In this document: positions 1 through 10,803 of the stretch, piece after piece
How the letters are laid out: every line of letters begins with the position of its first letter
Position numbering within the stretch: the first letter of the stretch is position 1
NCBI GenBank assembly: GCA_036023115.1
Contig: JAYKKT010000076.1
Span: forward strand, 4,774,001-4,838,000
Direction: 5' to 3'
DNA length: 64,000 nucleotides
From: Brasenia schreberi
Lineage: Eukaryota; Streptophyta; Magnoliopsida; Nymphaeales; Cabombaceae
Notes under the pieces: model-generated
The model's input: the letters and a program-made list of their open reading frames with translations, nothing else
The model's database searches: none
Told to the model about the DNA's origin: nothing
Position numbers and translations under genes: made by a program

Positions 1-540
1 AAATAAAGATGTTAGTATTAGCTTAGGAGAGTTATCCAAATAAGAAAAGTATAGAAACCACAATTTTTATTGACGTATTCAAAATAATGAAGTTAAAGAG
101 GCTCTTAAACATACAAAGGGTGGTAAATTGGTAGGACCAGACAATATTCCTATAGAAGTTTGAAAAATCCGAGGAGAAATAGGAATCACTTGGCTCACAA
201 GACTATTTAATGAAATATGGAGAAACCAAAAGATGACTAAGGAATGGAGAGCGAGTATACTTATACCTATATATAAGAATAAGAGATACATTCAGAATTG
301 TACGAATTATCAGGGTATCAAGTTAATGAGCTATACTATGAAATTGTGGGAAAGAATTATCAAACGTAGGTTAAGACAAGTATCAAGTACAATAGAGAAT
401 CAATTTGGATTCATGACAGGCAAATCTATTTTGGAAGCGATTCACCTTTTGAGACGTCTTATGGAACATTTTAGAGCAAAAAAGAAAGACCTTCACATCA
501 TATTTATTGATCTAAAAAAAGCTTACGATAGAGTTCTGGA
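1..540 (+). mobile_element. RTE-type LINE fragment, reverse transcriptase N-terminal part, broken
   Basis: The translation shows [17 protein letters not shown] and [15 protein letters not shown], then [14 protein letters not shown] and NYQGIKLMS. After these come QFGFM(T/P)G(K/R)S and IDL(E/K)KAYDR, the plant RTE reverse transcriptase fingers and palm. The copy is closely similar to 19080-19620. It enters from beyond the left edge. In-frame stops occur where the sister copy has sense codons (TAA near 41-43, TGA near 162). LINE homology ends abruptly at about 537-540, just after the AYDR motif, where LTR-like sequence begins. The open stretch 233-601 runs beyond the LINE into that sequence and is not a gene. 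Confidence 0.9.
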
Positions 541-840
541 TGTTGAAGAATATGAATATTTGTTGTTTTTAGTATCACTTTTAATATATTTGATGTTTTA
601 GGTATTATTATAATTGGCCGTATTACTAAGGGTATTTCGGTCATTTTATATTTAACAACCCATTATATAAGGGTTGGAGTTCTTGTATTAGGGTTAAGAG
701 ACTGAAATTAAGAAAGAGAGAGAGGAGGCGGCCTCTATTGGAGGGCCAGCCCCCTCCTTAAATCTTCATATTTTATCTTCACTACATCTTCTCATTTTGT
801 GATATTCGATCTTCCAGAGGGGGCGGCCCCCTATGTAGCT
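541..840 (+). repeat. LTR-like repeat, shared with 29952-30143
   Basis: Sequence from about 587 (ttttaggtattatt) through the aagaaagagagag tract to gatattcgatc near 810 recurs, diverged, at 29952-30120. The segment opens with TGTTGAAG, consistent with a copia LTR start. No primer binding site follows, so a partial or solo LTR is the likeliest reading. The first copy has about 45 extra bases (cggtcattttatatttaac and onward) relative to the second. Confidence 0.5.
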
Positions 841-841
841 A

Positions 842-1009
842 ATGTTCGTCTTGTGGATGAATAACGATGCCTTCTTTCCTAATACTGATCCTAAGCTTCC
901 AAGCCTATTGAAGATTCTAGTTTGGTCTCAAAACCAGCTTGACGAGAAAGCTTCATACTCACGAATAAATGACTTGTTAGCCGCAGCCGTGGAGGACCCC
1001 ACAGTTTGA
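842..1009 (+). other. Unidentified exon-like open segment
   Basis: An open frame of 55 codons starts at ATG 842 (second ATG at 857) and stops at TGA 1007-1009. It reads MFVLWMNNDAFF, then PNTDPKLPSLLKILVWSQNQ, then LDEKASYSRINDLLAAAVED. The mixed, non-repetitive composition looks more like real protein than chance translation of AT-rich DNA. I do not recognise the family. It could be the start of a non-autonomous element's coding region, a captured gene piece, or chance. Confidence 0.25.
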
Positions 1010-1211
1010 AAGAGCCTACTCTTGGGAGGCCTATGTGGTACAGCAACATTTTATCAATTTTCCTCCCTCAATGAATACCATGGGTTTCTTGCGTATGTAT
1101 CATCCTCTGGATTCTATTGTATGCCGCTGTAACTCTGTTCATTTTTTATTTATGACACTGTTTCACTGGCGAAGTGAGTCTTGCATGTAAATTACCCTGC
1201 ATATGATCACA

Positions 1212-1258
<47 letters not shown>

Positions 1259-2058
1259 ATCACAGGGATAGCCTGAGTTGAAGAAGTTGAATTTGATCTG
1301 ACTAGAAGTGGCTGGGTTCGGTTCAGTTTGGATGGTTCTCATTGTACCTCGGAAACCAGCCTCAAGTGCTTCGCACTCATCTGCAAGAAATGGAAGTTAT
1401 TTGCGTGGCACCCTTCCCACAACAGAGGTTGTTTTTTGCAATACAATAGGAACAATATTCGATAAAATATAGTGAACAGTTGTAGCAATTGAAATTCATG
1501 TCGCAATTATAATAAAGCGAGTTGAACTAATTGATTATTTCAATTGTTCCAATCCTAAGGTTCCAGCCCATAAGAGGGTTGGACTACATTTTGTGAAAGC
1601 ACAAGTTATATGGTACCCAAAGCAAACACAGTAATGGTAAATTTTAAACTTAGAATCCACTTGTACCTTAAAATTGATTTATTTTTTGGCCCTGAGAAGG
1701 AGCGGGATTTGTTTTTCTTCTGAAGCAACTAAGTCGCATTAAGTGAAAATATGAAAGTCTTTATATTTTCACTCCTAACAGATCAAATTGAAAAGGGTAA
1801 GCAGTTATCCTAGTTGGAATAATTTCAAAATCCAATTCTTCCTTTTGTCCATAGTTTTCCATGGAAGAGAATTTGAGAATGTAGTTACAAGATCAAGTTC
1901 CTCTTTCCTCTTGATTTTGTCCCATACTTGCGGGATAACTCTCTCTTTCGTCACATGATGCTTTTAGTCATCGCTTCCTTGATGGGGCTTAGTCGTCTCT
2001 ATCCTTAAACGTCAGAATCAAAAGAAAACAAATTCAATTAAGACTAATTTTCTTCATT
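1010..2058. other. Non-coding stretch with a compound microsatellite
   Basis: No gene or recognisable element is visible. It contains a (TC)n-(CA)n compound microsatellite at 1212-1258. Its right edge is the target into which the next LINE inserted. Confidence 0.6.
1212..1258. repeat. Compound microsatellite (TC)n(CA)n
   Basis: About 13 TC units are followed directly by about 11 CA units. Confidence 0.95.
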
Positions 2059-3345
2059 TAGGATCTTTTGTTAAGAAATTATGGGAAAGAATTATCGAAC
2101 GTAGGTTAAGACAAGTATCAAGTACAACAGAGAACCAATTTGGATTTATGCCTGGTAGATCTACTATTGAAGCGATTCACCTTTTGAGACGTCTTATGGA
2201 ACATTTTAGAGCAAAAAAGAAAGACCTTCACATGATATTTATTGATCTAGAAAAAGCTTATGATAGGGTACCGAGGGAGGTTCTTTGGAGAACTTTGGAA
2301 AAAAGAGGTATCCCATTGACATATATTAACCTTGTAAGAGACATGTATGATGGTGCAAAAACATGTGTGAGGACTCATGAAGGAACGACGGACTTCTTTG
2401 AAGTTAATATTGGGTTACATCAAGGATCAACTTTAAGTCCATACTTATTCATAATGGTGATGGATGAGTTAACAAAACATATTCAAGATGAAGTACCTTG
2501 GTGTATGTTATTTGCAGATGACATTGTATTAGTGGAGGAGTCTAAGGAAAAAGTTAATAGAAAATTGGAACTATGGAGAGAAACATTAGAAAGCAAAGGC
2601 CTCCGACTTAGTAGAACAAAGATAGAATATATGGAATGTAAGTTTGATCATTTGGCTACTTCAGAGGACATAGAAATTAAAATTGGCACACATTGCATTC
2701 CCCAAAAGGAAAGTTTTAAATACCTAGGGTCAATTTTTCAAAGTGATGGAAGAATGGATGGAGATGTTACACATAGAATTAATGCTGGTTGGTTAAAATG
2801 GAGAGGAGCATCAGGTATTCTTTGTGATAAGAAGATACCATTAAAATTAAAAGGTAAATATTATAGAGCAGCAATTAGGCCTGTCATGTTTTATGGTTCT
2901 GAGTGTTGGGCAGTTAATCATCAACATGTACAAAAAATGTCTGTGACAGAAATGAAGATGTTGAGATGGATGAGTGGTCATACAAGAAAAGACCGTATAC
3001 ATAATGAGGTTATTAGAAACAAATTAGGAGTGGCACCAATAGAGGATAAAATGAGAGAACATCGTTTAAGATGGTTTGGACATATAGAAAGAAGATCAAA
3101 AGAAGAACCTGTAAGAAGGTTAGAAAAACTAAATTTGGAAAGTATTAAAAAAGGTAGAGGACGACCACAAAAGTGTTGGAAAGAAACAATAAAGAATGAT
3201 CTAGCTTATTGGGAGTTAACTGCTAACATGGCACACGATAGGGATCTGTGGAAACAAAGAATCCATGTAGCCGACCCCGTCTAGTATGGGAAAAGGCTTA
3301 GTTGTTGTTGTTGTTGTTGTTGTTGTTGTAGGATCTTTTGTTAAG
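2059..3345 (+). mobile_element. 5'-truncated RTE LINE with perfect 17-bp target site duplication
   Basis: The LINE body is 2076-3328. It begins inside the reverse transcriptase (aaattatgggaaag, residues KLWERII) and ends with the family's 3' end, gtctagtatgggaaaaggctta, plus a TTG tail. It is flanked by perfect copies of TAGGATCTTTTGTTAAG at 2059-2075 and 3329-3345, which proves a single target-primed insertion. The 5' truncation and simple-repeat tail are typical of RTE elements. The sister copies here (17495-20278, 21160-29210 and 63758 onward) have the same coding order. Confidence 0.97.
2148..3284 (+). CDS. RTE LINE reverse transcriptase C-terminal part, uninterrupted frame
   Basis: This 378-residue open frame sits inside the truncated LINE. 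It begins at an internal methionine ([13 protein letters not shown]) because the element lost its 5' half. Visible motifs are IDLEKAYDR (residues 32-40), the [13 protein letters not shown] block (about 89-101), the catalytic FADD (122-125), and the [19 protein letters not shown] thumb region. The RTE tail follows with [22 protein letters not shown] and [11 protein letters not shown]. The endonuclease and N-terminal RT are absent, so it cannot retrotranspose itself. That the frame is still open suggests a fairly recent insertion. It has no visible promoter and is probably not a host gene. Confidence 0.85.
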   Translation: MPGRSTIEAIHLLRRLMEHFRAKKKDLHMIFIDLEKAYDRVPREVLWRTLEKRGIPLTYINLVRDMYDGAKTCVRTHEGTTDFFEVNIGLHQGSTLSPYLFIMVMDELTKHIQDEVPWCMLFADDIVLVEESKEKVNRKLELWRETLESKGLRLSRTKIEYMECKFDHLATSEDIEIKIGTHCIPQKESFKYLGSIFQSDGRMDGDVTHRINAGWLKWRGASGILCDKKIPLKLKGKYYRAAIRPVMFYGSECWAVNHQHVQKMSVTEMKMLRWMSGHTRKDRIHNEVIRNKLGVAPIEDKMREHRLRWFGHIERRSKEEPVRRLEKLNLESIKKGRGRPQKCWKETIKNDLAYWELTANMAHDRDLWKQRIHVADPV

Positions 3346-5596
3346 CAATTGCTTATGAACATATGTTTGAGTTTTCTACGGATTGCTTGAACTGTTCATT
3401 GGTTGGTTTGAGCAATATATTACGTTTTTCAAATAATTTAATAATCAATGAGAAAATGATAATTTGAACATTTTTGAGATTCCAGCAATCCATATTTTTT
3501 CTCACTTCAATTGCTGATTGGCGGTGATTGTAGTTACTGGCTGATGTGAATTATCGTTAGAAATATCTATTTACTTCCTTTTTCTCTTCTTTCGCATAAC
3601 AAATTGAAATGATTGAAGTTTCTTCATTTAGAATCATGGAAACATCTAATTTTTGTTTCTTGAGCTAGATTATTTGTCACACCTACACGAGCACAACCAC
3701 AACCCAATGCCACATGGTTGTTTCTCACACGAACATGAACCTAAACGGCATTCAAAGGCAAGCACAGCCCAATTCTAACTCCAACAAAAATAATCATATC
3801 CAATTCAAATGTACATAAACATAAACAATCCATTCAAAATGGTGTGGAGCACATGAAATAAAAACTCTGAATGTTATATATAAATATCTACATAATCTTA
3901 ACCTTCATTTGTATTATACTATCACAAAAATTCAACTCGATCAATCTACTACTCAACTCTATGTGCTCTAGAGGTGCTAGTTTTCAGATAAACTATAAAT
4001 AATAACATGAATTCCAACCTCTAACTCACTTGCAGGGAAGTTGTACAATCCTCAATAGAATTCCATATTTTACAATCATTTCATAGAAAATCATATTTAC
4101 ATTTCAACCCATGCTTTCAAATTCATACTCATGCACGCACACCCATCAATTATTATAATTATAGCACATAGTATGCCTCAAGGGCACAAGAATCATCCGA
4201 CCCTCCCTTACGTGATCTTGGTTTATCACATCTATGAAGGTCAAACCATGTTGACTTTCACACCAAAGTGCTCGGGAACCCACTTGATATTTACCCCAAG
4301 CCGAAACGTTAGAGAGATTATGAATCTCTAGAGACCTCACACAACTATGACTCATATTTACACATCATTATGTTACAAAACCAATTCCATCTTATCTCAT
4401 TCATAGTTCATATCTGAATCCATATATCCGAATTCATATCCATGCAATAATCAAATTGCATTTTTAATATCACACATGCATATCAAATCATACTCTATAT
4501 CAACAAGGCCATAACCAAGTTTATCTCAAAAGCATATCAAATAACCTATAATTTTAAATCATTTAATACCCATCAATAAAACATTTAACAAATCATGTAC
4601 ATTTAAATCCATCCAAAACAAAGAAAATCATTTCTACCATGGTTCTATTAAAGAATGCATAACTCCTTACATGAAGGAGCACCAAAATTCAATCCCAAAC
4701 CACTGGGTTGCTCTTATCATCACCAAATCCTCTAATTTTAATATCTAAACAATTATTAATAATAATAATAATATTTATTTAACTGAGTCTAACACAACAA
4801 ATCATAAATCTAAAAGAAAAGAAAAATAAATTCTGAAAAAGAAAGGAGTTCTTATCAGATTTAGACAACTTCCTTGCATGATTTGCTACTCAATCGACTC
4901 ATTTTGATACCACCATCTTCCGATGGACCTAAATCGAACAAGATTTGCTGATAGAATGGCAATTACCATTTATGGTGGCAAGCCACCATGTTCCAACAGC
5001 ACCCAAATCATGCATTGCTATTCTTTCATTTTCTAAGATCCAGTCCACCCAATAGTATTACATTATTTGTGTATGCATATTTACAACAGAGATACAACCG
5101 AACTTTTGATCGAGTGAGATCTCTTTTTTCTTGACACTAACCAAATTTTGGTTATCCTTTGAAGTCAAAATTTGTTGTTTGTGCAAATCAAGTTTCAATC
5201 TTGCTTCATACAATTTGAACCTACAAAATAGGTTTTGAAGACCTGAGTTGCCCCGAACTGAAGTATGAATACTTTCTTAGGACCAAAGATATAGTAAATC
5301 CTTTTCCCTGTTATGCTTTCCTTGAATAATATTCTTAAATGATACTATTGACTAGTCTCATCTTCCCCATATTTCATTGATCACATGGGGATGAGAGAAT
5401 TTGAACTCATGGCGATTCTTACCCGGAACCAAAGTGCCATCAAGCTTTCCACCTCTTATTTCCTTCATCTATTCTCTTGCTCTAGAAAGAAAAAGGAGAG
5501 CAAGGAACTTTGCCATCTTATCTTCGAAATGAAAGTAATCCTTATTCGCTTGATTTTTGCTCACGTCCATTTTAGTGATTGAGAAGTACACAATAC
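3346..5596. other. Non-coding stretch, nothing recognised
   Basis: AT-rich sequence with a short (AAT)n run near 4752-4780. Short open frames at 4131, 4146 and 5385 lack motifs and look like chance. A typical plant phrase, ggggatgagagaatttgaactc (near 5386), and other low-copy-like sequence occur, but no exon can be defended. Confidence 0.55.
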
Positions 5597-6054
5597 TATA
5601 AAGGAAACTATGACCATTTTGGCAATTCTAGCACAAAAACAGTTGGACTAGCCATTCAACCAATATCTATGGAAAGAATGACCTCTAACGGCCATCACTG
5701 GCTGAAACCGTTGGGTGGTTACGGAACTTATTCATAATCGACCAGATAAGGGGTTCCAGGAAGGAAAAGCCTAGTAGGGAATCCAGGAGGAAAGGGGAAC
5801 AGGCAAAACCTAGGGGAACAGGCAAAACCTATAATTAGAGAGCAGTGGAAGACACAAAAAACAAAGAAACCTAGTGAAATATAGACGACACTCAATAGCA
5901 TTCTTCCCAGGCAAAACCTATAAAACCTGAAAAATACCAAAATTCACATACATGTTTGAAGATCCGCTGTTGCGTACCTGAGCTTAAAGCAGAGGATACC
6001 GGATAGTCGACTAGAAGCATAGAACCTACCGGAGAGTGGACAGAAAACCCAACA
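5597..6054 (+). repeat. 5' LTR of copia element, TG start decayed
   Basis: The first 120 bp (tataaaggaaactatgacca and onward) align with 10684 onward (tgtaaaagaaattgtggcca). The end cccaaca lies two bases before the primer binding site. An internal direct repeat of ggggaacaggcaaaacct lies around 5795-5835. Confidence 0.75.
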
Positions 6055-6473
6055 TCTAGTATCAGAGTCTGGTTTGTCCCTACAAAAGGTACACATTAGT
6101 ATTAAAAAAAAGAAGAAGAAGAAGAGGGACAAAGGACTTCCTGCGCAACTTTCGAAAGTGGCAGAAAGTAACTTGGCTGAGTCGAGATAGAGCCGAAAGG
6201 GAAACACCTTGCAAAAGGTACCGGAGAGTGCACATTAGTAACTTGGCAGAAAACCCTTGCCTGAGAGGGAAACACCTTGCATAGAACCTACCGGAGAGTG
6301 GACAGAAAACCCAACATCTGGTATCAGAGTCTGGTTTGTCCCTACAAAAGGTACACATTAGTATTAAAAAAAGAAGAAGAAGAAGAGGGACAAAGGACTT
6401 CCTGTGCAACTTTCGAAAGTGGCAGAAAGTAACTTGGCTGAGTCGAGATAGAGCCGAAAGGGAAACACCTTGC
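6017..6473 (+). repeat. Duplicated primer-binding-site and leader segment
   Basis: The segment 6017-6212 recurs at 6279-6473 with an offset of 261-262 bp. It includes gcatagaacctaccggagag, the tRNA-Met primer site (tagtatcagagtctgg in copy 1, tggtatcagagtctgg in copy 2) and an A-rich AAG tract. The intervening 66 bp is a patchwork of short pieces from the same leader. This looks like slippage or template switching during reverse transcription. Confidence 0.9.
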
Positions 6474-6640
6474 TTGAGTCGAAACAGGGCCGAAGAGAAA
6501 CACCTTGCCTGAGTTTAGATAGGGCCAAGGGAAAAATACCTTGCCAAAATCGAGATAAGGCAAAGGACAAACCTTGCTTGAGTTGAGACAGGACAAAGAG
6601 CAAACCGCTTGCCTGAATCAAGACAGGGCAGAAGGCAGCA
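6433..6640 (+). repeat. Leader minisatellite, about six 33-36 bp units
   Basis: Units begin at 6433, 6469, 6504, 6540, 6573 and 6608. Each opens with cttg(c/g)(c/t)tgagt or close to it, followed by a GGGCC- or AAAGG-like middle. The minus-strand translation gives proline/leucine-rich open frames that are artefacts of this repeat. Confidence 0.85.
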
Positions 6641-6910
6641 AGAACCAAGAGAGAAAAAGCAAGGAGGCCAGAGGTCGGCTGCGAGAAAAAGTCGCGGCCT
6701 GGCATACCCTCGACTAGGAGGCCAGAGGACAGCCGTAGCAAAGGGACCGCGGGTGGCTTTAGGCCAAGAGGCAACGGAGGCAACTGACTTGGGAAATTAA
6801 CAAAGGCAGGTGTTATCCAAGATTTACCCCTGGTATTGCTTGGTAAATGTTTTCTTTTAAGACCGTCTATTTGTTATAATTGTCAAACATATAAAAATAA
6901 ACTCTAGAAT

Positions 6911-7502
6911 ATGTGTGTCGAAACTAGCACAAACAAAAAAGTCAAACGGTCTAAACTTCCAAACATTAAAGACAAGGATAGCACTCGCTCTAACACTGAA
7001 GGTGTAGAGTATGTCCTAAGGAAAACTTTGCATTCACCACCACCAAACGCAACAAAACAACAAATAGAAATGTATAAAATATTTATTAAAGATGACACGA
7101 TAGCAAGAACCATCATGTTGACGTACATAGATGATGACTTTATAAGGGTCTTCGATGAATTCGAGACTGCGAAAGAGTTGTTTGATTCTATAACAGCCAA
7201 ATATGATACAACTATCAAGCTACATGTCCAATTACTACTACAAAAATATAATTCCTTTAAAATGAAAAATGAGATAATATAGTAGAACATGTAAACCATA
7301 TGTTGGTAATGGTAAGAGACCTAGTTGTGGCAAAATCAATCATCCCGAAACCAATGCAAATATCCACAATATTGAATAGTCTTCCCCCATCATGAAACAT
7401 GATCACCACTACCCTCAGACTAGAGCTCAAAATCAATCTTTCTGAATTACCCCTGAAACTAGCAATTGAGAGAAGCATGACACAATCAGAGAAGCAGGAC
7501 AT
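6911..7502 (+). pseudogene. Copia gag remnant (UBN2-like)
   Basis: The open frame 6911-7282 and its continuation after a stop encode a gag_UBN2-like segment: IARTIMLTYIDDDF, then FETAKELFDSITAKYDT and NSFKMKNE. After the TAG at about 7280, the reading continues with VEHVNHMLVMVRDLV, a second stop, and LPLKLAIERSM. This matches the usual order of copia gag, but no CCHC zinc knuckle is found between here and the pol remnant. It is broken by at least two stops. Confidence 0.75.
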
Positions 7503-7734
7503 AATCTGTGTGATATTGGAATACTTTTATATAGACCGTCCGATGACTGGTTGGTAGATAGACTCAAGAGCGACCAAACATATCTTGAAGACCAAGGAAG
7601 GGGCAATGGATCTAAAGGAATATAAACCAGGACAACATCGAGTGTACATAGAAAATAATACTTTATCAGATGTTCTGGGTACTAGGTCCTTTAAAATTTT
7701 TGTATAAGGTATACCAGTTGTATTTACTGATGTA

Positions 7735-10566
7735 TTGATTGTTTCATCTATAAGGTGCAATTTGGTTTCGGTCTCTGCCTTAGTAAAGAAATGTTTTGAG
7801 GTCAAGTTTGTTCCTAGTAAAGTGACTGTGGAAAAACATGAGAGAGCATTTTTTTCTCTCAAAAAATTTGATATAAAACATGGACTGTTCAAATTGAAAG
7901 TTAATGAGAATGAAAATCCTTTTGGTTATATTGACTATACCTTTAATGTTGATGTGAATGTATGGCATAAACTCCTTGGGCATATAAGTCTAGAAAAGTT
8001 GAAGAAATTATCCAACTTTCACTTACTGCCAAGATTTGAAGAAAACACTTTCAACAAGTGCGAAGCTTTTATACAAGGAAAAATGACAAGAAATGTTTTT
8101 TCCAAAGAGACAATAAGGACAACAACCTTGTTGGAGGTCATTTACATGATTTATGTGGATCCTTTAGAGTAAGGTTACATCGTGGAAAGACTTATTTTAT
8201 AACATTTATCGATGATTACTCGAGATATACGTATTTATATTTTCTAGCACATAAATTTGATGCACTTGAAGTTTTTAAAGAATATAAACATGAAGTTGAA
8301 AATCAATTTGGGCATTCAATCAAAGTCTTAAGATCAGATAGAGGTGGTGAATATATCTCTACAGAATTTCTCGAATTATTTAAAGACTTTGGTATTTCAA
8401 AACAAAATACAATGCCAAAGACATCTCAACAAAATGGTGTAATTGAAAGATATAACATGACATTACTGAATATGACAAGGTCAATGTTAATTGATGTCTC
8501 TCTACCAAGGATATTTTAGAGAGAAGTAGTAAGTATATCGATATACATACTCAATAGAGTACCATGTAAGGTTGTATTTAAATCATAACCTAGGTCAGAG
8601 TACCATGTAAGGCTGTATTCAAATCACAACCTAAGTCAGAGTACCATGTAAGGCTGTATTCAAATCACAACCTAGGTCATCTCAGGAGGTGGGGATCTAT
8701 TGCACATATAAAGATCCTTGATCAGTCTAGAGATAAGCTAGACAGTAGGTCCTTGAGATGTATATTCATTGGATATCCTAAAGGCTCAAAGGGATATCAG
8801 TTTTATCATAAGGACCACGGGCTGATAGAGAATAGAGATGTTGAATTCTTAGAAGATACTAAGAATGACATCTTAGAAAATAATGATGAGTATGTTGACG
8901 ATCTAGTAGACCTAGATCAATCATCATTTGAACCCATAGAAGACCTTCTTGGAACAACCAAAACTTTAAGTAGACATAAAAGGCCTAGGGCCACACCGTC
9001 CTACTTAAAAGATTATCATACTTATATTGAAGAAGAAGTGTGTAATTCGGTGGATTTAGATGAGTTGACTGATAACCTTACTTATCAGTAAGCTATGAGC
9101 TCATCGAAAACAACAGATTGGAAGAAAGCCATGGATGAGGAAACTGAATCCATTAAGAAAAACCAGGTTTGGGAATTGACTAATTTACCAAAAGGAAGGA
9201 AAGCCACATGCTGTAAATGGGTTCTGAAAAAGAAATATAAGGTCGATGGTTCAATCGATAAGTTTAAAGCGATGTTGGTTGCAAAGAGTTTTTCGTAAAA
9301 AGAGGGGATAGATTACGTTGAGACATATTCTCTTGTTGCAAAATTTGCTTTCATAAGGATAATCCTTATAGTATCTGCACATTATGATTTGGATTTACAT
9401 CAGTTAGATGTAAAAATAACTTTTCTAAATTGAGATTTAGATGAAATCATATACATGCAGCAGCCCGAAGGACATATAGTTGAAGGCCAAGAAGATAAAG
9501 TATATAGGTTGAGAAAATTCTTATATGGCCTGAAATAGTCATCTCGCCAATGGTATTTGACTTTTCAAAATGCCATTGTTGAACTTGGGTTTTTGGTTAA
9601 TGAGCTTAATCACTGTGTATATGTTTGAAATAGTGGGAGCCACTTTGTCGTTTTAACATTATATGTAGATGACATATTTTTGATTGGGAATGACAATAAG
9701 ATGATTGTTAAAACCAAATCATGGTTAAACTCAAGGTTCAAAATGAAGGATATGGGGGAAGCATCCTATATATTGGGTATAAAAATCTCTCAAGATAGAG
9801 AATCTAAACTTTTATGCTTAAGTCAGGAGAGATATATTGAATATATCCTTAAGAAGTTCAAAATAGGTGAATGCAAGTTTGTTATTACACTCGTTGTAAA
9901 ATGGGTCAAACTAAGTAAGGCTGATTGTCCTATTGAAGGAGACAATAAACCTAATGTTCCTTATACACAAGCTATGGGTAGCTTGATGTATGTTATGTTG
10001 TGTACAAGACCTGATATCAGCTTCGCTGTTGGTCTTGTGAGTAGATATTTAAAACAGATTTTAAGATATCTGAAAGGAACAAAAGACTTGAAACTGTGTT
10101 TTCAAGCAGATGAACTGAAAGTTGTAGGATACTCAAACGTTGACTTTGTTGGGAGCAAAGATGACACCAAATTAACCTCGGGACAAATATTCTTATTTGG
10201 AGGTGGTGTTGTTTCTTGGGCATGTAAGAAACAGGATTGTGTAGCATTGCATACACAAAAAGCTGAGTATGTGGCTTGCTGTATGGCTGCAATGAGTGCC
10301 GTCTAGATAAGCCGCTTCATATAAGATTTGAAGTTGGAGATAGCCAATGAGCCAATTGTCATTTACTATGACAACAATGCAGTAATTACTCTCATCAAGA
10401 ATGGAACTGACAACTCGAAGAGCAAGCATATAATGGTTAAATACCACTATATTCATGATATGGTCATGAGAAAATAAATATCCATCTCATACATGCCAAC
10501 TCATGATATGTTTGCAGAATATCTTTTCTCAAAACATGTTGCAAACATGGGTTTGAGATACGTTTG
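7735..10566 (+). pseudogene. Copia pol remnant (GAG-pre-integrase, integrase, RT, RNase H)
   Basis: GAG-pre-integrase is seen as VWHKLLGHISLEKLKKL (about 7960-8010). Integrase shows FIDDYSRYTYLYF, LRSDRGGEY and QQNGVIER, so all three catalytic acidic residues remain. The RT region begins near 9095 (DWKKAMDEE, CKWVLKKKYKVDGSI, QLDV). It carries stops at 9298, 9433, 9537 and 9628, yet keeps LYVDDIFLIGND. RNase H follows (FVGSKDDTKLTSGQ, KAEYVACC) and ends near 10566 with MFAEYLFSKHVANMG. It cannot make a polyprotein. A 41-bp triplication disrupts the integrase C-terminus. Confidence 0.88.
8556..8678 (+). repeat. 41-bp perfect-phase tandem triplication inside integrase
   Basis: Three units start at 8556, 8597 and 8638 (agagtaccatgtaagg...). 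Each is 41 bp with a few differences. The original unit encodes the conserved NRVPCK-type stretch after the integrase core. The duplication shifts frame. Confidence 0.95.
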
Positions 10567-10683
10567 ATTGTTGTGTAGGTAAAAAACCAGACAACGGATA
10601 GTGATTGCAGTAGCAATCATGAAATAACATTACTCGAAAAACCAGTATGTTAGTTCACTTGACTCGAATGGTGAAGTGGGAGA

Positions 10684-10803
10684 TGTAAAAGAAATTGTGG
10701 CCATTCTTGGCAATCCCAGTGCATAAACGATTGGACTGACCATTCAACCGTTATCTGTGGAAAGAATGGCTATAACGACCATCACTGGCCGAAATCGCCG
10801 AGA
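10684..10803 (+). repeat. 3' LTR head of the copia element
   Basis: It starts TGTAAAAG right after a purine tract (gaagtgggaga) and is similar to 5597-5716. Similarity is lost further right. Confidence 0.7.

Larger units (their letters stand above)
5597..10803 (+). mobile_element. Decayed Ty1/copia element, plus strand
   Basis: The order is 5' LTR (5597-6054), primer binding site (6057, and again 6319), repeat-rich leader, gag (6911-7502), protease remnant and GAG-pre-integrase, integrase, reverse transcriptase, RNase H (to about 10566), and 3' LTR head (10684). The pol order integrase before RT defines copia. Many stops and frameshifts make it inactive. The two LTRs share only about the first 120 bp; beyond that they do not align by eye. 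So one LTR is rearranged and the right border is uncertain. No TSD could be confirmed. Confidence 0.88.

Noticed and set aside
233..601. Complete 122-residue gene
   Set aside because: It is an RTE reverse transcriptase fragment that runs into LTR-like sequence after the AYDR motif.
2148..3284. Host gene encoding a reverse-transcriptase-like protein
   Set aside because: It lies inside a LINE insertion with a TTG tail and perfect target duplication; the frame is a truncated element ORF.
5944..6783. Several overlapping proline/leucine-rich minus-strand frames
   Set aside because: They are translations of the duplicated leader and its minisatellite in a plus-strand copia.
8556..8678. CRISPR-like repeat array
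   Set aside because: Contiguous 41-bp tandem copies without spacers, inside an integrase remnant of a plant retrotransposon.
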